From an uncultured Eubacteriales bacterium (GTDB lineage Bacteria; Bacillota; Clostridia; Oscillospirales; Acutalibacteraceae), in NCBI GenBank assembly GCA_949296825.1, contig CASFQZ010000036.1:1-63618 (forward strand): a DNA stretch of 63,618 nt, written 5' to 3'. Under the pieces are notes generated by a model, which saw only the letters and a list, made by a program, of their open reading frames with translations, ran no database searches and was not told the origin of the DNA. This document shows positions 28,470 through 35,711 of this stretch, piece after piece (positions within the stretch are counted from its first letter, which is position 1; each line of letters starts with the position of its first letter). The position numbers were made by a program, and so were the translations under genes.

Positions 28470-29885
28470 ATGAAACGAAAATGGATGGCATATATCCTTT
28501 GCTTCGCACTGTTGCTGCCCGGCTTTTCCCTGGCGGCGGCTGCGGAGGATGTTTTGTATATTGTGACGGAACCCACCGGTGCGAAGGTTTATTCCTATGC
28601 GTCGGCGGACGCGCCTCTGGTGACCGCCGCAAAAGTTCGAACGATCCTTTCTTCGGATAAAAGCGATGGTAATTTCCTGCATGTGACCTATGATGGTTTT
28701 TCCGGTTGGGTCGATGCGGGCGATGTAGCGCTGTACGGTGTTTCGCTGCGCCTGACGCGGATTGAAGTGACGCGCTTGCCTGACAAAACGCGCTATTACG
28801 AGGATGAGCCGTTCCTGGCGGATGGGATGGTCGTCACCGCATATTATTCTGACGGCACATCGTCTCCGGTCGGTGGATATTCTCTGATGGTGCCGGACAT
28901 GTATTCGCTGGGCGAAAAGACGGTAACGGTATCCTATCAAGGGAAGACGACGTCATTCACCATTGATGTGGTTCGTATTCCCATTGATCATATTGAAATT
29001 TCCACCCCGCCGACCTCTACGACAGTGATTGAGGATACGGATGCTCCGGTTTTTGACGGGTTGGAGCTGACAGTCTATTATACCGACGGAAGAGCGCCGA
29101 CAAAAACGACGGAATATTCGATTCAGGGATATGAGCCGCTTTTGATTGGACAGCAGACGATTCTTCTCAGCTATAAATATGAGGATATTACCGTACCGCT
29201 GACCATTGAGGTAGTGCCGAAAAAGCTGGTGGATCTTCAGGTCACCACGCCGCCGACCAAGCAGGTTTATTATACCGATGATATGAATATCGATTTGAGC
29301 GGATTGGTGCTGACGGCATATTATGACAATGGAAAAAGCGAACCGGTACAGCCGGAAAGCGCCGCCTTTTCCCCCTCTTATATCATGAATTCCGACACGG
29401 AAATCGAAGTAACCTATGGGGGCAGAAAGGCTTCTTATACCGTGCGGCTGAACCGTGCCGAGCCGGTGGGGATTTCCGTTACACCGCCCCTGACCACCGA
29501 CTGTCTGCTGAACGCAGAGCCGGACCTGGGCGGGTTGGTGGTTTATTTGGAATATAACAGCGGTAACCGCGAGGGAATTACGGATTATACCATCGATCCC
29601 ATTGACACCTCAACCTTTGGCGTCAAGACGGTGAATGTATATTATGAGAGCTATTCCGCCTCCTTTGAAATTCAGGTTGTCAGCGACGGCATCCGTGGGG
29701 ATATAGATAAAGACGGGCATATCACCACCGCCGACGCCCGCACGGCGCTGCGCTTCGCCGTGTCGCTGGAAACTCTTTCCGACGAACAGCAATGGCTGGC
29801 GGATATGAACGGTGACGGCACTGCTACGACTGCCGACGCCCGTCGGATTCTGCGAGCTGCCATTGGATTGGACTGGGAATCTTAA
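28470..29885 (+). CDS. secreted protein with SH3-like domain, four Ig-like repeats and a dockerin
   Basis: The 471-residue product has a signal peptide (MKRKWMAYILC... to AAAAED), a short SH3-like domain (about residues 28-85), four tandem Ig-like repeats of about 75-80 residues each (each opens with I-E/Q/S-V-T-x-x-P and contains V-x-x-Y-Y-x-D/N-G), and a C-terminal type I dockerin (DIDKDGHITTADARTAL and DMNGDGTATTADARRIL). It is likely a surface or cellulosome-type adhesion or scaffold partner; no catalytic domain is visible. It has its own strong promoter. Its partner cohesin is not in the window. Confidence 0.85.
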   Translation: MKRKWMAYILCFALLLPGFSLAAAAEDVLYIVTEPTGAKVYSYASADAPLVTAAKVRTILSSDKSDGNFLHVTYDGFSGWVDAGDVALYGVSLRLTRIEVTRLPDKTRYYEDEPFLADGMVVTAYYSDGTSSPVGGYSLMVPDMYSLGEKTVTVSYQGKTTSFTIDVVRIPIDHIEISTPPTSTTVIEDTDAPVFDGLELTVYYTDGRAPTKTTEYSIQGYEPLLIGQQTILLSYKYEDITVPLTIEVVPKKLVDLQVTTPPTKQVYYTDDMNIDLSGLVLTAYYDNGKSEPVQPESAAFSPSYIMNSDTEIEVTYGGRKASYTVRLNRAEPVGISVTPPLTTDCLLNAEPDLGGLVVYLEYNSGNREGITDYTIDPIDTSTFGVKTVNVYYESYSASFEIQVVSDGIRGDIDKDGHITTADARTALRFAVSLETLSDEQQWLADMNGDGTATTADARRILRAAIGLDWES

Positions 29886-30253
29886 GGAATTTGTGAACGG
29901 TTCTCGGTTGAGATGAAATTATTTTTATACGCAGAGTAAATCCAGAATTGTTGATAACTCTGTTGAAAATGTCAATAACTACCCCGAAAGAGGCATTGTC
30001 TGCGGGGAAAAACCGAATTTTGACAGAATGTTCAAAACTTTTTCCAAAAATTTTCTGTATACGTAAAGTTTTACCGTTGACGGATTTTATACAGACTGGA
30101 ATGGATTTTTAACAAAAAAATCCGTTATTTTTGGTAAAAAGTGATAGTTGTTTTATATCAGAAAATAAGGACCTTTTTTTGGTGATTTTGCGAGGTGACA
30201 AATCCGTTGATTTGTGATATATGCGCCAAAAAAGGGGCGGGGGAGGCATCGTT
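29886..30253. other. 368-base AT-rich intergenic region with small hairpins
   Basis: No gene is seen. The region holds a CCCCG/CGGGG hairpin at about 29983-30008, a GGATTTTT/AAAAATCC hairpin at 30103-30123, a CAAATC/GATTTG hairpin at 30199-30214, and TTGATAAC-like repeats. A weak promoter candidate (TTGGTA-17-TATATC) lies near 30130-30160. None is certain. Confidence 0.5.
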
Positions 30254-31735
30254 ATGTCTTTGGCACATTTGAAAAGCGGAACCGATATTCGCGGCACTGC
30301 TATGGGGCCCGGCAACGAATTGACGGACGAAGTGGTCCGGGCAATCATTGTCGGCTTTGTGGCGGTTCTGAAAAAGAAAACCGGCGTTCCGGTTGAAAAG
30401 ATGATGGTTTCGGTAGGCTGTGATTCCCGATTGTCCTCAAACAGGATCAAGAAGGCGGTCATAGAGCAGCTGCTGGCGAGCGGCGTGGATGTGGGCGACT
30501 GCGGTATGAGCTCGACGCCAGCCATGTTCCTGACCACGGTCAAAAAGGGCTATACCGGTGCGGTGCAGATTACGGCGAGCCATCACCCGGCGGATAAAAA
30601 CGGATTGAAGTTTTTCACCGCCGAGGGCGGCTTTGAGGGAGTGGACATTGCAGAGATTCTGTCCATTGCCGAAGGCTTTGACGCGTCTCCCTATCGGGAG
30701 CGGGGCGAGTATCAGTCGGTGGATTATATGAGCGAATACGCCCATGATCTGCGGGTGATGATCCGCGAGGGTATCGGCGCACAGGATTTCCGTCATCCGC
30801 TGCGCGGGTTTTCAGTGGCGGTGGACGCAGGCAACGGCGTCGGTGGTTTTTATGCCAATCATGTATTAAAGCCGCTGGGCGCGGATATTTCCGGCAGCCG
30901 CTATCTGGTGCCGGACGGCAGGTTCCCCAACCATTCACCCAATCCGGAAAATGAAGAAGCGATGCACGAGGTCAGCCGGGCGGTCCGGGAGAGCGGCGCG
31001 GATCTGGGCGTGATTTTTGATACCGATGTGGATCGGGCTGCCTGTGTGGATCACGACGGCAGAGAGATCAATCGTAATCGCCTGATCGCGTTGGCGGCGG
31101 CGATTGTGCTGGAGCAGGAAAAGGGGGCGACCATTGTCACCGATTCGGTGACCAGCGACGGTTTGAAGCGATTTATCACCGAAACGCTGGGCGGCTGCCA
31201 CTACCGCTACCGCCGGGGCTATAAAAATGTGATCAATGAGGCAATTCGATTAAATCAGCAGGGCGTCAACTGTCCGTTGGCGATGGAGACTTCCGGTCAT
31301 GCGGCGTTGCGGGAAAATTACTTTCTGGATGACGGCGCATATCTGATGACAAAGCTGATCATTCGTGCCGCGCGGATGAAGCAGGAAGGCAAGAGCCTTT
31401 CCGATCTGATTCGCGCGTTGGAAGAGCCTGCCGAGACTAAGGAAGTGCGGCTGCATATTTCTTGCGAGGATTTCAGAGCATATGGAAGTCGGGTGATCGA
31501 CGAGCTGACCGCCTGGGCGAAAAAACAGCCCGGGGTGACGCTGGCGGACGATAACCGCGAAGGCGTACGCTTTTCCTTTGATAAAGACCATGGCGAAGGA
31601 TGGGCGCTATTGCGGCTGAGTGTACATGATCCTGTGCTGCCGCTGAATATGGAAAGCGCAAAAAAAGGCGGCGTAAGAGAAATTGAGGCGCAGCTGGCTC
31701 CTTTCTTTGCCGCGTACGATCAATTGACGGAATGA
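30254..31735 (+). CDS. phosphomannomutase/phosphoglucomutase family protein
   Basis: Enzymes of this superfamily move phosphate between C6 and C1 of hexoses via a phosphoserine. The 493-residue product has the active-site loop ITASHHPADKNGLKFF near residue 108, the metal loop IFDTDVDRA near 255, the sugar-binding METSGHAALREN near 338 and a C-terminal domain. The more usual C-terminal phosphate loop with S/T-G-T-E is not obvious; REGVRFSFDKDHGEG occupies that place. The ATG at 30254 follows GGGGGAGG by eight bases. A terminator follows. The sugar substrate is not fixed by sequence. Confidence 0.85.
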   Translation: MSLAHLKSGTDIRGTAMGPGNELTDEVVRAIIVGFVAVLKKKTGVPVEKMMVSVGCDSRLSSNRIKKAVIEQLLASGVDVGDCGMSSTPAMFLTTVKKGYTGAVQITASHHPADKNGLKFFTAEGGFEGVDIAEILSIAEGFDASPYRERGEYQSVDYMSEYAHDLRVMIREGIGAQDFRHPLRGFSVAVDAGNGVGGFYANHVLKPLGADISGSRYLVPDGRFPNHSPNPENEEAMHEVSRAVRESGADLGVIFDTDVDRAACVDHDGREINRNRLIALAAAIVLEQEKGATIVTDSVTSDGLKRFITETLGGCHYRYRRGYKNVINEAIRLNQQGVNCPLAMETSGHAALRENYFLDDGAYLMTKLIIRAARMKQEGKSLSDLIRALEEPAETKEVRLHISCEDFRAYGSRVIDELTAWAKKQPGVTLADDNREGVRFSFDKDHGEGWALLRLSVHDPVLPLNMESAKKGGVREIEAQLAPFFAAYDQLTE

Positions 31736-31741
31736 AAATTT

Positions 31742-31772
31742 CCGCTCCTGCTTTCAGTGGGAGCGGTTTTTC
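31742..31772 (+). terminator. intrinsic terminator after the hexomutase gene
   Basis: CCGCTCC and GGAGCGG form a 7-bp stem followed by TTTTTC immediately after the stop codon. Confidence 0.88.
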
Positions 31773-31822
31773 GCATAAATCTGCCTTCTGCGGCAAAAAT
31801 AAACGGGAAAGGCGGGAACGCG

Positions 31823-32092
31823 ATGGTTGTAAAAGGTGTCAGCAAATGTGTGCTGGAGTTGCACGATACCGGCAGCGATTATTTTGAAAAAGCAATCTTT
31901 TTTGTCAAACCGGAGTACAGCGGCGAGGAAAACAGCCGGTTGGAGGCGCGGGCAGCGCAGTCGGTCAGGAATGCCGTGCCGCCCCGTCTGCGCAGGCGGG
32001 AACAAAAACGCCGCCTGCGCGGGGGATTTTGGCTGGCGGTGGGCGCCGCGCTTGGCGCCGGGGTAACGGCGCTGTTAAATTTGCTTTTTTAA
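31823..32092 (+). CDS. small membrane protein of unknown function
   Basis: The 89-residue frame starts MVVKGVSKCVLELHDT, has an RRREQKRRLR basic cluster at about residues 58-68 and ends with one hydrophobic helix (about 69-89). The topology suggests a cytosolic N-terminal part with a C-terminal membrane anchor. Ribosome-site match is modest (GGCGGGA). I do not recognise the family. It may be real, as the N-terminal part has an amphipathic, non-random composition. Confidence 0.55.
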   Translation: MVVKGVSKCVLELHDTGSDYFEKAIFFVKPEYSGEENSRLEARAAQSVRNAVPPRLRRREQKRRLRGGFWLAVGAALGAGVTALLNLLF

Positions 32093-32133
32093 GGCAGAAG
32101 CCCCGAAACAGAAGATAATTCATGATTTATGAA

Positions 32134-32162
32134 TTGACTTTCGCGATTTGGTTTTATATAAT
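32134..32162 (+). promoter_or_regulatory. sigma-A promoter of the gene at 32212
   Basis: TTGACT and TATAAT are 17 bases apart and the -10 lies 49 bases before the start codon. Confidence 0.85.
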
Positions 32163-32211
32163 GGAGGTCTAAGAAATTGCATCAGATCGCAACCGAAAGG
32201 GACTGAGAAAA

Positions 32212-33513
32212 ATGAAAAAAGGTTATATCATTACCGCTGTTGTGGTGCTGCTTGCTGTTCTGGTGATGGTCGGTGTGTTTTTGCGCGACGACATCCGTCA
32301 GGTTTTTACCGGCGACGAAGGCACGACGGCGCCGCCCGCCATCGCAACAGACAGCGACGGCTATGTGATGATGGTCAAGGGTTCTGTTGATAACGCCGAG
32401 CCGATGCTGAAAACGGATATTGAGGATCTGTATTATACTATGGCGAGGGACGGCAGTGTTTCCTTTTATCAGGTCAAGGGTACACAGATTACCCAGGTAC
32501 CCGAAAGCGGTACCTTTGAGGTAACGGTCACTTGCACCGATCAGGAGATTCCGGCAAGCGTTCATTATTATACCGCCGAGGATGGCACAGTGACCGGCTA
32601 CGGTCTGTTTACGACGGAAAATTCCGACGCCGAGGTTTATATTTACGACTACGCCTTTTTCCGTTTGATGAACCTGCCTGCCTCCTATACCGAGGACGGC
32701 GCGTATCTGGTACTGGTGGATACGACCAAGGAAGATTTTTACAGCAACGATAAGGTTTATGAAGAGAACTTTATTTATCGGATAGAATCCGGAGAGACGG
32801 AAAACATTCTTTCCACTGATAACCGCGCCTATGACAATACCGGCGCCGCTCGGGCGGATTATTCCATGCTGACCGAGGATGCGGTGCATCGCTGCGGCGA
32901 AAACTTCCTGTTCTTCTCCGCCCGGCAGTATCATCTGTATACCGAGGATCAGAATATGGATATTTATATGGCGGGCGGCTCCGGCAATAATCGCGACAAC
33001 AACCGCTATATTCAGGATGTTGTAGATTTCTATTTTAATTTTGACGAAGAGGGGCGTGTCGTCTGCCTGAAGCGCAACGGCGAAAACGGCTTCCGAATCA
33101 TCGCCGTGGCAGATGGAACGGAAAATGTCATCAAGGATTTTGAGGGCGATTACCATGAGAATTATCTGCGCAGCGGTGACTGGCTTTTGAATAAGAATAC
33201 GCTGGAGATGTATAACATTATGACGGCGCAGTCGGTTACCCTTTCGGTTTCCAACACCAACGGCTTTGCGCCGGATCTGTTTGTGACCGACGGCACAAAT
33301 GTCTTTATGCGCGGTCTTTCCAATAATATGGCGGCGATCGTTCTGGGCAAGACAGACAGCGCCTGCGGCTGTTATTATAATGATATGTTTGCTCGGGTAT
33401 TTGCGCCTGCCGTGCTTTCCGACGGGTCGGTCATGGTTTCCGTCTCTGCGGATCTGGAAGGCAGCTCCTATTCGGTGAAGATTTTCGGCACCGAGCAGCA
33501 GGCAGTCAATTAA
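32212..33513 (+). CDS. membrane-anchored extracellular protein of unknown function
   Basis: The 433-residue product begins with a short Lys-rich N-terminus and one hydrophobic helix (residues about 4-24), then a Thr/Pro linker and a long outside domain. The outside part is rich in acidic residues, Tyr and Gly and has strand-like pieces (VMMVKGSVDNAEP, VSLSVSNTN-like), possibly a propeller or jelly-roll. No catalytic motif is recognised. It has its own strong promoter and a good ribosome site (AAAGGGA). A short hairpin follows at about 33533-33560. Confidence 0.75.
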   Translation: MKKGYIITAVVVLLAVLVMVGVFLRDDIRQVFTGDEGTTAPPAIATDSDGYVMMVKGSVDNAEPMLKTDIEDLYYTMARDGSVSFYQVKGTQITQVPESGTFEVTVTCTDQEIPASVHYYTAEDGTVTGYGLFTTENSDAEVYIYDYAFFRLMNLPASYTEDGAYLVLVDTTKEDFYSNDKVYEENFIYRIESGETENILSTDNRAYDNTGAARADYSMLTEDAVHRCGENFLFFSARQYHLYTEDQNMDIYMAGGSGNNRDNNRYIQDVVDFYFNFDEEGRVVCLKRNGENGFRIIAVADGTENVIKDFEGDYHENYLRSGDWLLNKNTLEMYNIMTAQSVTLSVSNTNGFAPDLFVTDGTNVFMRGLSNNMAAIVLGKTDSACGCYYNDMFARVFAPAVLSDGSVMVSVSADLEGSSYSVKIFGTEQQAVN

Positions 33514-33580
33514 ATCCCCTTGTGTTTTTTTGGAAGAGCGGCAAGCCCTGCCGCTTTTCTGTCTGTCAGGTGGTGAGAAT

Positions 33581-34141
33581 ATGCGGATCTACGCTGCCCG
33601 TCACGGGCAGACGGATATGAACGAGCGGAATGAAATCAGCGGTGTGACGGATGTGGACCTGAACAAAACCGGCATTCGACAGGCGAAAGAACTGGCGGAA
33701 AAACTGGCAAAGCTTTCCCGACCGCCGCAGCTGGTGATTTGCTCGGATATGAAGCGGGCACTGCATACCGCCAGCATCGCCGCCGAACGGCTGACAATTC
33801 CGCTGATTACCGACCCGCGTCTGCGGGAGCAGGACTACGGCAGATTTGAGGGCATGGACCGCTTTACGCCGGGCTTTTTGCAAACGAAACGCAATTTTGC
33901 CATCCGTTACCCCGGCGGCGAATCGATGTTGGATACCGCCCAGCGGGTCTATACCTGTCTGGATGAGATCATTGCTTCCTATGCGGACACCGATCTTCTG
34001 CTGGTTGCGCACGGCGGGGTTCTGCGGATTTTGCGTACTTATTTTTTGGATATGGATAACGATACGTTTTTCCACTATACGGCGGAAAACGCCGCGTTTG
34101 AAACCTATTTTTTGGATGAGAAGGATGAGGTTTTGGTATGA
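33581..34141 (+). CDS. histidine phosphatase family protein (phosphoglycerate-mutase-like)
   Basis: The 186-residue cytosolic product has the branch-1 signature YAARHGQTDMNE with phosphate-accepting His8, an acid in REQDYGRFEG near residue 83-92 and the second catalytic His in LLVAHGGVLR near 143. Family members dephosphorylate small phosphorylated compounds such as alpha-ribazole phosphate or phosphoserine; the substrate here is unknown. The ATG at 33581 follows AGGTGGTGAG. Its stop overlaps the Mrp gene by four bases. Confidence 0.87.
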   Translation: MRIYAARHGQTDMNERNEISGVTDVDLNKTGIRQAKELAEKLAKLSRPPQLVICSDMKRALHTASIAAERLTIPLITDPRLREQDYGRFEGMDRFTPGFLQTKRNFAIRYPGGESMLDTAQRVYTCLDEIIASYADTDLLLVAHGGVLRILRTYFLDMDNDTFFHYTAENAAFETYFLDEKDEVLV

Positions 34142-34959
34142 GTGAATGCAATCATGACTGCGCCAGCTGCGCGCAGAACTGTTCCGAACGCGAAGCGCCC
34201 CAGAAGGATAGCCTGAACGAGCTGAGCAGTGTGAAAAAAGTCATTGCTGTGATCAGCGGCAAGGGCGGCGTCGGAAAATCCCTGGTGACTTCCATGCTGG
34301 CGGTGCTCTCCCAGCGCGCCGGCAATAAAACCGCCATTATGGATGCGGATATTACCGGTCCGTCCATTCCCAAGGCGTTCGGCGTACACCAGCGGCTTGC
34401 CGGGTCGGAGTTCGGCTTTTTCCCCGCCCAAAGCAAAACGGGTATCGATATCGTTTCGCTGAATCTTCTGCTGGAGCATGAGACCGATCCGGTCATCTGG
34501 CGCGGCGCGCTGATTGCCGGTACGGTCAAGCAATTCTGGACCGATGCGATCTGGAAGGACGAGGACATTATGTTCATTGATATGCCGCCGGGAACCGGCG
34601 ATGTGCCGCTGACGGTCTTCCAGTCTATTCCGGTGGATGGCGTGGTCATTGTCACCTCACCGCAGGATCTGGTGTCGATGATTGTCGAAAAGGCGGTCAA
34701 AATGGCGGATATGATGGATATCCCCGTGTTGGCGCTGGTGGAAAACCTGTCCTATTTCCAGTGCCCTGACTGCGGAAAAAAGCATTCGATTTTCGGCGAA
34801 AGCCATATCGAGCAAATTGCCGCGGCGCATCATATCGACTGTGTGGCGCGTCTGCCTATCGACCCCAAATTTGCCGCCGCCTGCGACAAGGGCATGGTAG
34901 AGCTGTTTGACAACGACGCCCTGCTGCCGGTGTTGGAGAAGATCACCGGAAAATCATAA
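34138..34959 (+). CDS. Mrp/NBP35-family Fe-S carrier ATPase
   Basis: Mrp/ApbC/NBP35 ATPases carry or transfer [4Fe-4S] clusters. The 273-residue product opens with a Cys-rich segment (CNHDCASCAQNC, Cys4, 8, 11 and 15), then a deviant Walker A GKGGVGKS at residues 41-48, DMPPGTGD near 150 and the signature CPDC near residue 203 used for cluster binding at the dimer interface. The N-terminal Cys cluster is like that of eukaryotic and clostridial NBP35-type proteins. The start overlaps the histidine phosphatase stop (ATGA), so they are coupled. Confidence 0.92.
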   Translation: MSECNHDCASCAQNCSEREAPQKDSLNELSSVKKVIAVISGKGGVGKSLVTSMLAVLSQRAGNKTAIMDADITGPSIPKAFGVHQRLAGSEFGFFPAQSKTGIDIVSLNLLLEHETDPVIWRGALIAGTVKQFWTDAIWKDEDIMFIDMPPGTGDVPLTVFQSIPVDGVVIVTSPQDLVSMIVEKAVKMADMMDIPVLALVENLSYFQCPDCGKKHSIFGESHIEQIAAAHHIDCVARLPIDPKFAAACDKGMVELFDNDALLPVLEKITGKS

Positions 34960-34971
34960 ATATAATCCCCC

Positions 34972-35005
34972 AACAGCCGAAGCCGAACTGCGCTTCGGCT
35001 GTTTT
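34972..35005 (+). terminator. intrinsic terminator after the Mrp gene
   Basis: ACAGCCGAAGC and GCTTCGGCTGT form a strong stem followed by TTT, 13 bases after the stop. Confidence 0.9.
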
Positions 35006-35094
35006 GCTTAGTGATTTATTCTGTTGATTTTTGGCTGAATTAACATCCTTTATGGAAAATTGATTTTAAGTTTTTTTGTGCTGGTAAAGTTACA

Positions 35095-35578
35095 TTCTAT
35101 GCGTAAAAAACAGGAAAATATCAGAAAAGGTGGCGCTATTCCGTTCTAACAGGTCGCAAGAAATGGCACGGAGAAGGGAAAGATCTTTACCGCCAGCTGC
35201 GGCAAGCGGAACGGCAACCGGTTTTGATATGCAGATCTCCCAGCCGCAAAGCCCCGGAGGCAGCGATACATCGATGAATATGGCAGTCTGCCGTTCAGAA
35301 GGGTAGACTGTGCTTTTATGCTGTTTTGCCACATATGACATACCAATTTGTGTCAGAGCATTGCGTAAACAATCCGGTGACTGCGGGCAGGGCTGGCGCT
35401 TCTATGAATGGAAGGTTTTCAGCGCAGGCGGCGGGCAAGCTCTTTTTTGATAAACCGACAGCGGAGAGGCCGGTCACGGCGCTCTGCCTTCGTTTGTGGA
35501 TAACGCATAGGCGAAACCGCAGAAGAACCTATACGATGGCAGAAAAGTCGGAGATGTAAAAAATCTTCGGCTTTTTAT
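35095..35578 (+). ncRNA. putative structured non-coding RNA
   Basis: No gene fits this part of the 752-base gap between the Mrp and GlpA-like genes, yet it is full of stems. They include GGG(aa)AGATCT (35176-35186) with AGATCTCCC (35233-35241); AGTCTGCC (35285-35292) with GGTAGACT; TGACA with TGTCA near 35336-35355; GAGC(a)TTGC (35356-35364) with GCAAGCTC (35435-35442) followed by T6; and inside it a GCGC...GCGC stem with CTTC/GAAG. A second terminator follows at 35546. Exact ends and the family are unknown; raiA- or 6S-type RNA were considered but not shown. It could instead be a degraded gene. Confidence 0.45.
35546..35577 (+). terminator. intrinsic terminator with no annotated gene before it
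   Basis: AGTCGGAGAT pairs with ATCTTCGGCT (two G-U pairs) across a seven-base loop and is followed by TTTTATTT. The nearest upstream coding gene ended at 34959 with its own terminator, so this one must serve an unannotated transcript. Confidence 0.75.
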
Positions 35579-35628
35579 TTGAAAACCGGATAAATTCTGA
35601 AAAATGAATCCAAAAATTTTATCCACTA

Positions 35629-35657
35629 TTGACAAAAGCGAATAGAGGGTGTATGAT
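35629..35657 (+). promoter_or_regulatory. sigma-A promoter of the flavoprotein/kinase operon
   Basis: TTGACA and TATGAT are 17 bases apart, 54 bases before the GTG start at 35712. TTATCCACT immediately before the -35 resembles a DnaA box but stands alone. Confidence 0.88.
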
Positions 35658-35711
35658 ACCCGTATAGTTAAGTTAATCGACCGACTTATCCGTCCGGAAG
35701 GAGTCTTCGCT

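Noticed and set aside
29950-30000. GTTGATAACTCTGTTGAAAA-like sequence resembling replication-origin surroundings
   Set aside because: No DnaA boxes of consensus quality or replication genes nearby.
35326-35559. A 77-codon plus-strand frame in the gap after the Mrp gene
   Set aside because: No convincing ribosome site or family resemblance, and the same bases form strong RNA stems ending at a terminator.
35495-35627. DnaA-box-like TGTGGATAA and TTATCCACT, suggesting an origin
   Set aside because: Only two isolated matches, no dnaA, dnaN or AT-rich unwinding cluster.
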